NCBI GenBank assembly: GCA_964035545.1
Contig: OZ037768.1
Location: forward strand, 19,819,700-19,883,699
Origin: Bugula neritina
Lineage: Eukaryota; Bryozoa; Gymnolaemata; Cheilostomatida; Bugulidae
Length of the DNA: 64,000 nt
Direction of reading: 5' to 3'
A model generated the notes under the pieces. The model made no database searches. It had not been told where the DNA came from and was given only the letters and a program-made list of their open reading frames with translations. Both the position numbers and the translations under genes were made by a program. Shown here piece after piece: positions 46,058 through 58,209 of this stretch; positions within the stretch are counted from its first letter, which is position 1; the number at the start of each line of letters is the position of its first letter.

Positions 46058-48869
46058 TTAGACATCACAGCTTGTTTCTGAGTTGGTGTCATGCATGTCA
46101 ATGTTTATAGAAAATCTGAATTTGCCTTCCTTCAAGTGTTCAGTGTAAGATTGAAAAGCTAAGGCTAAACAACCTGCCAGCCGTTTGGCACTCCTAGATG
46201 AGTCACATGCGTACACGTGACACTCCATGGACTTGCTCTGAGATGACATCTCTTTCACCATTATAAAACAGAAGATTCTAGAGTATTCTTTATCCTGCAT
46301 CCCATATGAAATAAACTGTATCGGGATCTGTACTGGTCTGAAGCATTTAATTTTGTTCTTGCTGTGTGGTCGCATGGCTAAACCCTCATAGTAGACATCC
46401 AAATTAACCAATGGCAAGTCCCCTTCTACAGGCATTTTATTCACGCTATCTATAACGGCTTCTATTACTGGCTGAGTGTGTTTTGAGCCCCACAGACCTT
46501 TGCAAGGTCTGCTCCCCATGTACTTGACAACAAACCCACGAGGGAGCAATGGCGTGGCAGGTGCTTCTTTATCATAGAAATTGCTTTCAGAAGATTTCCT
46601 ATGAGATGCTCTTTTTCCTTTGTCTTTAGATGACAATTTTCTTCCTTTTCTGTGAGATATTTCATCTGATTGTGACCCACTTCGCCTTATAGTAGTCTGG
46701 ATGCCCATCTCCTGAGTGTCGGTACTTATGCTGTGTCGACTGCTCTTTCTGTTGCTGCCAGAGTGCCTGCTATGAGCTGCCTCTGTAGACTCTGTACTCT
46801 GCCCACTGACTGTACTTCCTACACTGGTTCTACTAGTTCTGCTTGTCCTACTGGACCTACTCAATTGCCTCTGCAAATCGTCTTTACGTCCATCATTACG
46901 ATAAAACTCTTCTAATTCTTCATCATTCATTACTGGCTCCTCTGTTTCAGCTTCTTGACTTCTCGCCAGTCTTGATTTCTACAAAGAAATTTTATTGGTT
47001 GTTAGTAAGGATTGTTACTGAGCTTGCTGCCTCATTTCAGATAGTAATACAAGTAATGTTAACAGTTATAGTTTCACTAGTGAGTTGTAACAATGATTTT
47101 ACTCTGTCTGAGAAATCAGGTTATGAAAATTTACTGACAAAAGTGAGATGTTGTTGGTTTGCAAAATTTAGCTAGTCGCTGTGAGGGGTGGTACGCCTGA
47201 AAAATGCTAGACAGTGAAAATTCTTTGGAAAATAAATTTTTTGCCATATCTCTCATCCATCATTTAATTACTGCACTTGCCTCACATTTAGCAGAGTGAA
47301 AAGTTGTAATCACTTAAAAAAGTCTAGATATATACCTGCAGGCATGCATGGTGCACATTTTAATGAAAATATTTATATGCTACAGACATTTCTCTCTTTA
47401 AATGATGCTGTTCACAATGACATCATTGAAAATAGAAAGGCGGCAAGGTAATAAATTGGTGGTAGAGTTTACAAATAAGCATTATGTAAAGCTCTGTACA
47501 TTATTCATTAGCTGTAGCTACTTGGTAGAAGCAATGCCACTTGGCATTAGAGTGGGCATGTGTATTGTGTACAGTTCTACTTTGCAAATTAACAAGATGC
47601 ATGTTTGCTGTTCATTTATTTTTCAATGCATTATGCAATCAGTTATATACTTTCGTTAACCTGATAGTTCATAACATGGTAAGCTAATATATAGGACTAC
47701 ATGTCACCATATCAGCCTAGTCAGACTATCATATTAGAACAGCCTAGTTATATACATGACTGTAGGTTATCATATGAATCTATTGAGAGTAATATTATAT
47801 TGGAACAGCCGTTATATTATGAGAGTAATATGTAGCATTAGGTGTTGCTTAATAGGCTTGCTATTCATCAAATAACGCTAAAGTAATGCTGGAAGAATAA
47901 ACAGGGGCTATTAGCTGAAACCGGCTTCTATTAATCAAGAACACTTGAATTGAGTCAATTTAAAAATTCAAAACATTTCAGTTTTAGTATAGAGCAAGTT
48001 GTAAACATCAATTATATTTTTAGTGCCCCTCATGGATTTGAAATAATTATTTCAAGTAAAACAGCACTTTTTTCTGACTTAAATTGATTAGCCAATAATA
48101 TTTGTGTTATCAAAACCAGCAGAACATAGTAGGATTAAAAGCTCTCTTCATTATTTAGTTTTAATCAATCAGCATTCTGGTTAAGCATATCTGCCAGAGA
48201 GCACCTGTTTACTGTGACATGGTCACAAGTACCTGAGACTAGTAGTCAGAAAGTGCTGTTAGAACATGACAATAGTCAGCATCTGATTAGTTTAGATTTG
48301 AAAATATGCTACTAATTTGTAAATAAATACAATGAATTATCTAATGCCTATCCCAGTCGAAACATGGACCAAGTAGGTCATAGCAATTAATGATTGGTTT
48401 TAAAATACTCTTATACTCCTGCTCTACCCATATGAGTGCAAAATTCAGGATTTTTATTTAGATTTGGACTTATGAAAACTAGACACGTATGTAATGTATG
48501 CATTATCATAATATTAGGTTGAATTGTCTTTTTGAAACTACATATCAATTGAAAATATGCCTTTACAGCTTCTATTGTTGAAGTAACAATAACCTATAAC
48601 CCAGTGACTTGTAAGAAATCTACTGCTATTTTAGCACTTATCTATAAAACAACAATTGTGTATTTGGCTTTCAAAATTCTGTTTTGGACAGATCACCTTG
48701 AGCTGATCGCGTCTCAGAGTACCAATGTGCAGCCTCTCCAGGACGTCACTGACTTCACCAGTTTCAAGTTCCCCCTTCACTGGATAAGTTATCTCTGAGC
48801 TGACATTCTCACTCTCCATGTACAAGTCAGTCATCTTTAACTCTTTCTGTTTCCGCTTCAGTGCATCCT
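46058..48869 (-). CDS. PTB/PID-domain adaptor-like protein, 3' two exons
   Basis: Exons in transcript order: 48869-48697 (phase 2 start) and 46978-46058, joined in phase 0; at least 363 aa. The upstream exon encodes a Lys-rich helix (ALKRKQKELKMTDLYME) and an acidic linker. The last exon begins KSRLARSQEAETEEPVMNDE, then a long Ser/Arg-rich low-complexity stretch (RSSRTSRTSRTS, HRKSSESNFYDKEAPATP). A PTB-type domain fills roughly the last 160 residues (GFVVKYMGSRPCKGLWGSKH, VNLDVYYEGLAM, FISYGMQDKEYSRIFCFIMV, ECHVYACDSSRSAKRLAGCL, AFQSYTEHLKEG). YMGS at the first strand and the final amphipathic helix are PTB hallmarks. PTB domains bind NPxY tails or phosphoinositides. It recalls a bilaterian PTB family that I cannot name with confidence. 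The 5' exons must lie above 48869 and were not found. Confidence 0.85.
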
Positions 48870-51800
48870 CTGTAATGTATTGTATAGCATTTAGTAACTT
48901 TATGAGTTGCTTGCAAACCCTTTGGCACTCCTATAACGTTGTAAGTGTGCACTATCTGGTAGTAAAACCCACGCAATATTACGAAGTATGTAATAGTATT
49001 CCCAGAGTAAAGTGTTGACAATTGCAGCTTAGTAGAAGAATTTACATATCATTACATCACAAAGTAGCTGTTAAGAGTTTGGTGGAGTATATTCGGCCAG
49101 CCTATCTCCTGTTAGTTGAAAAAAGTTACCTGCAATTTTCCAATAGAAGTCAAACACTAACTTATGAAAGGTTCAGCTAGTACCAATGCTGATTTTCCAC
49201 CCTAACATGAAAATATTGCCATTGCAAATCTCAGCTAACACCAAACTTTTGATTTTTGAACAAAATAAATAATTGTATTATGAATGGTAGGTATGTCACC
49301 CATTTAATAAAGAATTGTTATCTATCATAAAACATTTACCTATTATATGCAGTATAAAGAAAACTTGCTAATGAACTGGTATACTTGTTCTAAACATGTT
49401 TAAATGTTCATATGCCTACATATGTACTGAGTGTAAGTTGTGTGTCTCATTCAGCTCGTATACCACTCTGTATGAATGATACCTTAGTGGAGGCACTCGG
49501 CTGAGTTCTGTTGGAAACTGAAACTTTAAAAAGTAAAACCTGTTGCATGCTTGCAATTATTATTTTGCATAAAAATTTAGTAAAAATTGTTTATTATTTA
49601 ACATAATATTTTATAGTATATTTAGTTGGATTAAAGTATGTAAAAGTACTGGTTCCGCATGAGGCTCAGTCATAATAGCACCGTTTGTTGTCTAAAGTAG
49701 ATGACATTTTGAAAAAAAATTGGTAAAGGTGAAGCTGCTTCTGAAAAACATTGCATTATGTTCTTTAAAGTAATTTAGCAGTTGTCTTACAATGCGTCCA
49801 GCTACTTCATGCACTACTATACTGCAGGGTACAATACACTGTTACTATATATACCATATATGTATTATACAGGGTGTACTGTTATTACACTAATAATTCT
49901 ATACATTACCCAAGCTCGGTTGGCAAACTCCTTGTATAATTGTAGTATTGTTTTATGCAAACAGATAAGTACTCAACTAACTTTGTAAAACATTACTATA
50001 TAATAGCTGCTCATAGCTTTTATCTGTTCTTAATAACATATTATTATATTATATTATAAAAGTTATGTGGATTTAAGTTTTATCAAATATAAGTTAACTT
50101 TGCTTGTAAAATGAATTATGCCCGATAATGAGTTAATCTTTTACCAGAAAGTAATACAAAAAACGCAACATTGATTACAAGTTTGGTCAGCTCAAGTTGA
50201 TATAATGAAGCATCAACAAAATGGTTGCCTGATGCTTGCTAAACAGAAACATTCCTGGTTCTATTACAAGCTTGTAACAATAACATTAACAATTACTTTG
50301 ATTACCAGATATTTTTGTTAGTTGCCAAACAATTATTAAGTAGGCCTTACAGTTACCCCCTATCTAAAAACAGTGCCCTAAGTCTATTGATTAGAAAAGA
50401 ACCCGCAAACTGGAATATAGGCTAAGTTAAATGAAAATATGCATGTCACTCTTGATGGAAAATCATACAAGTTACAAGTTAAAGGGAGTGTCACTACAAT
50501 TATACGTACCAGTATAGAAAGTAAGAGTTCACAACTGTGTGTAAATCCTCACTGAACTCAGAGTAGTTGCATTGAAACTAGTACCTGTGACTGTAGTAGT
50601 CGCAACTCACAATGAAATAGGAGCGTCGCTCAGCTATTCAGCCTAATTCAATGAAACCCATAACAAGCTATAGATGATAATAATAGACTATAATAGCATA
50701 TAATCAACCTAGCCATACAATAACCTGAGGGCCCGTGTTATTAGATTGAAAAGGGGGCAAAGACAGCTTCACCCTTTGATTCAACTTACTCTATACAAAC
50801 AGCTGGTTGCGTATACTAGGCTATTATCAATATTTTCTATTGATTCTCATAGACGCATAACTGCATGCTGTGCATTTTGTAGTTGCACTCTTTCATTGAA
50901 AGAATGTCATGCTATACTCTTATGGGAAATAATTCAGCATTTAGCACAATTATTTATTATTAATATAAAAGGTTGTTCCATCAGCAAGGCTTAATACTCA
51001 AGTGACATCAACTACTAAATAGAGTTACTCTGGTTGAACAATAGCTTAAGTTTTCAGTAGGCAATAAAATGGTGGGGGGGGGGCATAAAAGCTGATCAGG
51101 AAGCAGACAGTATATCACTGTAGTTGGCTAACAAGTGCCTACATTGCCTGTTTTGATATTAGCTATGCTATAAATGAATTGTTACTTTTATTAATTATTA
51201 TATTTAGATTGTATTCTAGATATTGGTTCTACATTTATGACCAAATTATGACCTATAAAAGCTAGCCTGTGATACACAAACCACACCTTGATTATTATTG
51301 CTGTACCTGTGAAAATTGATACTACCAGTTAAATGGAGGCATGCATTTTGTTATTATAATTTTCGCATTAGATCACATGAGTAAAATGCGCACAGCAAAA
51401 TAAGACTATAAAAGCTATGATTTGCAGGAGTGCAGGAAACAAAAAAATTTATATGAAACATATTAGAAAGCAAAGATGTCTATGCAATGAGTAGCAACTT
51501 AATAGTGAGTGTAATGAATTCATGGAACCGCTAGTCATCCCACAATACTTTTACCTTCAAATAGTTTCTGTATATTTTAGTTTATTATATTCAATATGAC
51601 TACAAATTACAAAAGAAGTTTGCACATATTTCTTTGTCAAAATATTTTAGTATTTTAAAATCTAGTATAAAACTGTAATTAATAACAAATGCCCATTATA
51701 TTATAATAGGTTATACTATAGATAATATTATGCATAACATAATATATGTTATATTCCATATATTATATAAAATATTTATATTATATACATAATGTTCATA

Positions 51801-54800
51801 ATATTATATATTATTATATATTATATAATGCATTGTACATGTATATTTGTTATGTATAATATTGTATTACACCATATTTTATTATATATAATGTTTTATA
51901 CATGATGTTATAATTTGTATTATGGATAATATAATATATAGTATTTTGAGTAATATTATGCTTGATATTATATATTATACATGTATATGTGATATATATG
52001 CCATGCATAATATTAGAATTTAATTTAGAATTACAAATATGGTAATCTACGTAAAATTATATATACTGTACATAGTGCTTCAGATTGATAAAGATATATA
52101 TTTTATTTAAAAAATCTCAAATGACTAAATAGTTTTGCACAGTGAACTGCACTCTTCAGGTGTCAGACTAAAAATAAAAAAGCTATATATATACATACAC
52201 ATATATATATATAAAACTATAAAATGAAAATAAAGCTTCTGCTGTTTTTTCTAAACCAATTAATTTAAGCCAATTAAAAGTAGAGTAGCAAAATTATTTA
52301 TTGATAGATAGTTGTTAAAAGAATAAACTAGTTTTTCAATTACAAATTTTAATTTTGAGGATTTCATTTCTCAGCCCCTGCCAGAATATTATAGTACTAA
52401 TATTATAGTTAATATTACAAATGACTTTGGTTGTATGTTTAGTAGAGTTCACAGACCCTTAAACCAGAAAAGCATGAACTTCAAGAATTTGCCCTGCAGC
52501 TACAAAATAAGGTCTTTGATTACTTTTATTGCTGAGAGAATTGACTTAACTGACTTTCCCATCAAGTTCCTAAACTGCCTGCAGCAAAAAACTTGCAAAG
52601 CATTTCCGCTCAACTCAGGAAGTGTAGTTAAAATAAACTTTTTTATGCCTTGGAACTTCTGGCAAAAACTGGCCGCGTTACATGACTAGCATGAATGCCA
52701 GAGGATATGGTGTAAAATTCGAAGCCCTTGATATCAAATTGTGCAATAGAGAAAATTTTTTATAGAGATTACTACTATATGCATAGAATTTTGACTACCT
52801 ATGAGGGGCCATAATATAGCTTAGAATAACAGCTTTTTGTACATGTTTTTTCCATGCGATTTGTTTTTGAATTATTGTAGCCATGTTTGTTTATACATAT
52901 GGAGTTAATCACATAATAATTTATAATATAAATTGCTTTTGATTTTTCCATAAATTGAACACTAAAATTTGTGCAAAGTGCTTATAGTTGCACTCTTGCT
53001 CTTATAAGTTATGCGGACATCTTAATCCATACCCTATTGTTAAGTAAAACTTTTATTACAGGATGTAAGACAACTTTAAGATATTGTTCTAAATTATTTA
53101 CAATAATATTTATCCATTTTTATTTTGGAAGCAGCTATTATATCCTGATGTTGGTATTGGTAGATGAAAGCATTTTTACTACTACTATTCAAAATATTCT
53201 TATATATCTTTTACACATTCTCACCTTGCAGAGTATATGGCTTGTATTTATAAAGGTAATAAAGTTGATATGTGTTGTAATCTTGAATCAGGTTATCACA
53301 ACATTTTTTCTCTGTTTTATTATTTTATATCACCTTGAACAAACGACAAAATCCTTAGCCTAAATATTGTAATCAGAGTCTTATAACTTGATAAATTCTA
53401 CACTACAACATCATTACAAAATATGAAGGTTTTTTTTATTCTGCAGTCCTATGATAAAACTTTGAAGTGGGCTACATAAAAAGGAAAACAATCTCTGAGA
53501 TTTTAGACCGTATAAAACATAATAGCAAATGATCTTTAGTATGTAATGTTTATAATAATGCAGTGTATAAATGCCACCATACACAGCTAGATGACTCAGT
53601 GCTATAAAGACTATATAATAATCCTCACAAGTTGCAAATAAAAGTGTTTCATATACATAATAGAATATGGATGTACCTTTGCACACAGCATATTCTTATA
53701 TAGTTTATAACTTTTAATGTTGTAGTGAAAGTAACACAGATTCCTCTTGATTTAGAAAGATTCTATAGTATAGCATTTTATTTTTCAGCAAATCTTCAAT
53801 TACAGTTTCTCAAGGTCAAAAACAACCACAATTAAATTAGAGTTGGTATTTTATTCATGTGTGTGATAAGGTATATAATTTATATTGTGCAGCTTTCGAA
53901 ATAATGGGGAGAATATTTAACCATGAATACTGCTATTTTCGATCTATGTCACAGATGTTATTTCTGAGCTGAACCCCCCACATTCTATAATAAGTTGCTC
54001 ACACTCGCATTATCTAGTTATACTCATAACAAGACGTTATCATTTGGTAAGTTTGAATATAATATCTAAATTTGCATAAAAGTTCCATTTATTGATAATG
54101 TAAAAATAGGCAAACAAATTAAAAACTTCGCTAGGTGTTATAGAGAGTTTGAGAAACTTTGCTTTTGTAAGACTTGTATTAGGAATAGGCAGAAATATCA
54201 TGGTTTTGTCAATTTTAAAAATTTCCTTTTATATAAAAGTTGTTTTGGAGTAGCTACTGGTTTATATAATAACCTGCCATATAAATGTTGCTAATTTAGC
54301 AGGACAGAAACCTATTACTGCGTTACTTAACAACTCATCTAGTTAGTTTACTTGCTAGAACATTTGTATTAAATTAATTTATATGGTTTTGCCGTAACTA
54401 ATTGCATAACTATACTTTCTAAAAGCCACTTTGTTACAGTATAGAATGGCAATACAAGAGAATGAGGAAGAGACATTACGCATGGGTGAAATAGGTGAGA
54501 GTTCTATATTCGTTTAGAATTAACTAATGCCGGGACCAGTTTATATTCTCCTGAGATAAAAATAAATCATACTTGATTTGTTGTATATTGGAAGTTTTAT
54601 TTATTTCACAGTACAATTAAAACAGAAATCCCATTGGTACGCTACACCATACAACATAAATAATCAAATAGATTGAAACACTTTTCCATAAAAGTTCTTT
54701 TAATTAGTAATTGTCAGTTTGAGTGCTTCCCCAGCCAGCTTTTCTACAAATATACGAGAAAGATTAACTTTTAGATGCATGAACCGTTTAATTATTGTGT

Positions 54801-55574
54801 ATGTTATTATGCATTGGCTCATTCAGCAATTCCTCATGACAATAGTACATATACCAACGCAGTGGATGCATTTTAGCATAAAATGCTATTTTAGTTCTAA
54901 TAATTTATCTATAAACCCAATTTAGGCATGCTTGCAAAAGCACAGGTGGTGTAAAGCAAAAACTTAAAGTACCCAGGTTTGCGTTAAAAATCATCAAATA
55001 TATAAAGGCATTGATTTTTGTAATTATAATTCAATTTTGAATTATGAATAAAATAGAGTTGCTCAATAAAATTTTCTGATTGGTCATTATAGTAGGACAG
55101 CAGCTGCTTGAACAAAGTTTAATACTCAGATCTCAAATAACATTAGCCGTACTTTGGTGATAATTAAAATACTTTAGAAAATAAAATAGTAGCTATTTTG
55201 GGGCAGGACTTTAAGTAAGTTTAATATGTGATAGTAAAAGGAAATTTTTAGCCACAAATTATTACTCTAAAGCATTATTAACAGAAAAAGCTCATGCTTC
55301 TTATTTCTATCGGCCCTGTACTTGCCAAAAGATAATAAAAAATATTTTAACAATTCAATTTATAGTTTTCCTTTTATAGTAAAAAATATTTATACATAAT
55401 TTTAGCCAGCAGTTTTTACAAAATAATTTGTAACCTTTACTTAATTTTTAAATTGCTATTTTGCATACAAAACTGCATTTTATAATATTTTAAAAAAAAT
55501 ATGCATGTTAAATTACAGCTTTGTTACTATTGCTAACAACCTAAATAAAAACTTTGAATTTAGGTTGGTATTAC
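48870..55574. other. AT-rich region, presumed 5' part of the PTB gene, no exon assigned
   Basis: The incomplete PTB-domain gene must have at least one more upstream exon on the minus strand, but no convincing one was read here. Contents: an ATATTAT-type tract at 51700-52010, a TATATA run at 52178-52215, a G tract at 51073, a less AT-rich segment at 52430-52690 of unknown nature, and a possible plus-strand mini-exon at 54437-54493. Long open frames otherwise have no recognisable content. Confidence 0.45.
51700..52015. repeat. ATATTAT low-complexity tract
   Basis: Over 300 bp composed almost only of A and T, with recurrent TATTATATAATAT and TATATTATACATGTATA, several of them self-complementary. 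Confidence 0.8.
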
Positions 55575-56722
55575 CTAGTGAGAGATGATTTTTCTCAGTA
55601 GACTTTGTAACTTAAAACTAGGAGTAGAGCGGTGAGGGTGGGGAGGAGTAGTGCGCCCTTCATTCACATAGAAGTTCTTGGCTTTGCTTAGTCTTTCATA
55701 TTTCCCTTTAGCATGGCTTCTTTTACTATGGAATAGAAAGTATAAAATGTTTATTGCTCTCACAATAGTGTTTATTATTTCAATAGATATTAGTTGTTGT
55801 TATGACGCATTTCATATGAAGTGGTCAACAATAATATTATTTGCAAAACATTTTTACTTATAAGTGCCTACCTGGAATATAATTTTGTTTTTGTTTGCTC
55901 AATTTTTACATCATTTCATATAATTATTATATGCAACAAGACATCAATACTTTGTAATCAATATACTTTATTATTGTTTTACGCTTTCAGTAGGTTACTC
56001 TAAAAAATTATTTGTAGCCACTCAACTTTGGTATATTCTACCCAATAATCAATTTCACTTCCTGCTGATAGTATTATTTTAATAAAATATAAAAAATCTG
56101 AAAAATAGGCAAAGAATTAGTTCTGTGTGATAACTATCTTTAATTGCTATTGAAAATAATGATTTAGTTTATTATGAGGTAAATTATTGTATGCATACAG
56201 TTTTAAATTACAATATAATTTCAATGAAGCAATCACCACTGACAATGTTATCAATATGTTTGTTATATAATGTACAGGTTTTGAAAAGAAAGATTAAATA
56301 ATATGACATTATAATATATTATATTAAATCATACCCTATCATAATAATATATTATATTATATTATATTAGGTCATATTACATCATTCAACAACATATTAT
56401 ATTGCATTATATTATAATATATTATACTATATAAAGTTTTTGTCATGAAAACCGAAAAGTGGAGACTTAGTCATTTAAAATGAATAAAGTTGCTTCAGCA
56501 CTAAGATTTCCACACAACCAATAATAAAATTAATGCTGCTACCTGACAGAACTCCCATAAGAAAAGTAGCCTCTCAGACTATTCAAGTACTCTTTCAAAT
56601 CAGCAGCTGACTGGAAAGGTGCGGGTATGTCAGGCATCGTAGTCTGTCCACCAACTGTCACTATACTCAGCAGCAACGTCATAGCACCCAGCCCCAATAC
56701 TAGTCTCATCCTCAGATACATT
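55575..56722 (-). CDS. NPF: neuropeptide F/NPY-type precursor, two exons seen
   Basis: Exon A, 56722-56543, starts one base before ATG (56721) after a good acceptor CTACTTGTTAG, so a 5'-UTR intron is likely. It encodes a signal peptide (MYLRMRLVLGLGAMTLLLS to about VGG, residue 25), then QTTMPDIPAPFQSAADLKEY and LNSLRGYFSYGSSV, ending in AG|GTAGC, phase 2. The pattern F-x-S-A-x-x-L-K-x-Y-L-x-x-L-x-x-Y-F-S is diagnostic of mollusc/annelid NPF. An intron after the second base of the penultimate Arg codon is a hallmark of the NPY/NPF family. Exon B, 55725-55575, has a strong acceptor (TTTCTATTCCATAG) and begins T-AAA-AGA, giving a Lys-Arg cleavage site and a 47-residue basic flanking peptide to TAG. 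Direct joining gives SSVS-KR; a six-base micro-exon would give RFG-KR. Expected role: secreted neuropeptide acting on NPY-type GPCRs, controlling feeding and reproduction in other spiralians. Confidence 0.83.
56280..56435. repeat. TATTATAT low-complexity tract
   Basis: Repeated ATATATTATATTA units, partly palindromic, in the intron between the two NPF precursor exons. Confidence 0.75.
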
Positions 56723-58083
56723 CTAACAAGTAGATCACAGTCTAAGCTAATCACTGCTCGGATCATTCATGCTTAACTTAACGAAAGTGAAGATTAATGT
56801 TTTTATTTATCTTCTACAGTCTCCTATTTTTGAATATTATATTAACCAGCTTAACATTTGTTAAGTTTTTTGAGTATGAGATGTGCAATGTGCAAGAAAC
56901 ACTAAATTGCATTATGCAAGACTAAAAGCTAGATATGAATGCTTAAAGTAATTTTAAATTATTCTTTGAAAGCACCTTTTCCAAGAGCTAGTTTTTTTTG
57001 TAACAATAAAATAATTTTGCAGTTTTAAAACAGCTTGATTAAAGTGGTGAAAACGTTTAACATATTTCATATTTAGTCCAGACATTTGGAAGCTTCAATT
57101 AACAAGATTGCTGTAAACATTAATACTAATTTAATGCCTTTAAGGGGCTAAAACCATATTAAACTTGCTCAATGCCATACTTCTCACGGTAAGACACATT
57201 TTTATTCTTATGTTGCTATTTAGAAAGCTTTAGCACTTTTGATAGTTTTAAGAAATAAAACAAATTTTGAATAGTAATGAAGCATTATTGCTAAACTCTA
57301 TTTACACGCACAAATGCACTTGTCAAAAAACGCTTGGAAAACTTGCATTAAAATCCCTAAGGGTGTAAAGTCTCTCATTTTTTTTCCTTTTGCATTAGTT
57401 AGGAAATACTGAGACCACACCTCAAAGTGATCAAGCTACTCTACTCAGCTAATTTGTGCATTTGAACGCATAGAATTCAGCACTTCTCTCTAAAATTATA
57501 AGACTAAGTAGAGATAAGCAAAAATGTTTTTATAATAAGTATATTTCATACCTTTATGATTTGATCACTGATTATATAGCCAAGTAATAGTAGCTGCAGC
57601 CAATGGTGGAGATAACGTTATAGTGTTGATAAATAAAAAAAGCCTTCTTTATATACTGCGTGATGTAGGAAATTGCAACTTCTATAGGGCTGAGCCACTT
57701 CTGCAACATTAAATGCACTTGATTGGGTGAAATAAGATGCATTGTTTAGTTGGGGTAAACACAACATTTTCTAGCACATGCATGTTACATCAATATTTGA
57801 AGTTAGACTTAAACCTGGTAGTTCCATAGTTGAAATTAAATAATATTTTTCAAAATTTGTTTTTTTCTAATATACTTTGAACAGCTCTTTCAATGTTATT
57901 AATTAGCTGAAACAAGGTTTTGTGTTGTGCACAGAATGGAACTAATAATTACTTTAAGAAAGACTAATTTTCAGTTTGGGGTAGCCCTTCTACACACATG
58001 CTATCAGGCAGTTTTATTTAAATTTTAGCCTATCCATTCTGAATTGCTTAAATATGCTAGGAATTAAACTGACAGTAAAGTTT

Positions 58084-58209
58084 GAAGCAACTTAAAGTTG
58101 TCTCCCAACAGTTGGGGGCTCAAAATTCCAACCTAAATCCCAACTTCAAACTTGAGAACTTCAAACTACTGCACCCAGTCACTGCCAACTCGGAGTTACT
58201 TATAGGAAA
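58084..58209. mobile_element. partial MITE family A copy
   Basis: The centre and right arm match family A: ATCCCAACTTCAAACTTGAG, then CTACTGCACCCAGTCACTGC and AACTCGGAGTTACTTATAGG. The left arm is decayed (AAAGTTGTCTCCCAAC). Confidence 0.7.

Noticed and set aside
46465-46915. ORFs in other frames within the PTB exon
   Set aside because: Shadows; only the 46058-46978 minus frame shows PTB-domain features.
52435-52689. 84-codon plus-strand ORF starting MFSRVHRPLNQKSMNF
   Set aside because: No recognisable domain, no fitting splice context and no neighbouring exon in phase; possibly a decayed element or chance.
53414-53686. 90-codon minus-strand ORF (MCKGTSIFYYVYETLLF)
   Set aside because: AT-rich composition, Tyr/Ile/Leu-rich translation and no family resemblance; expected by chance in this sequence.
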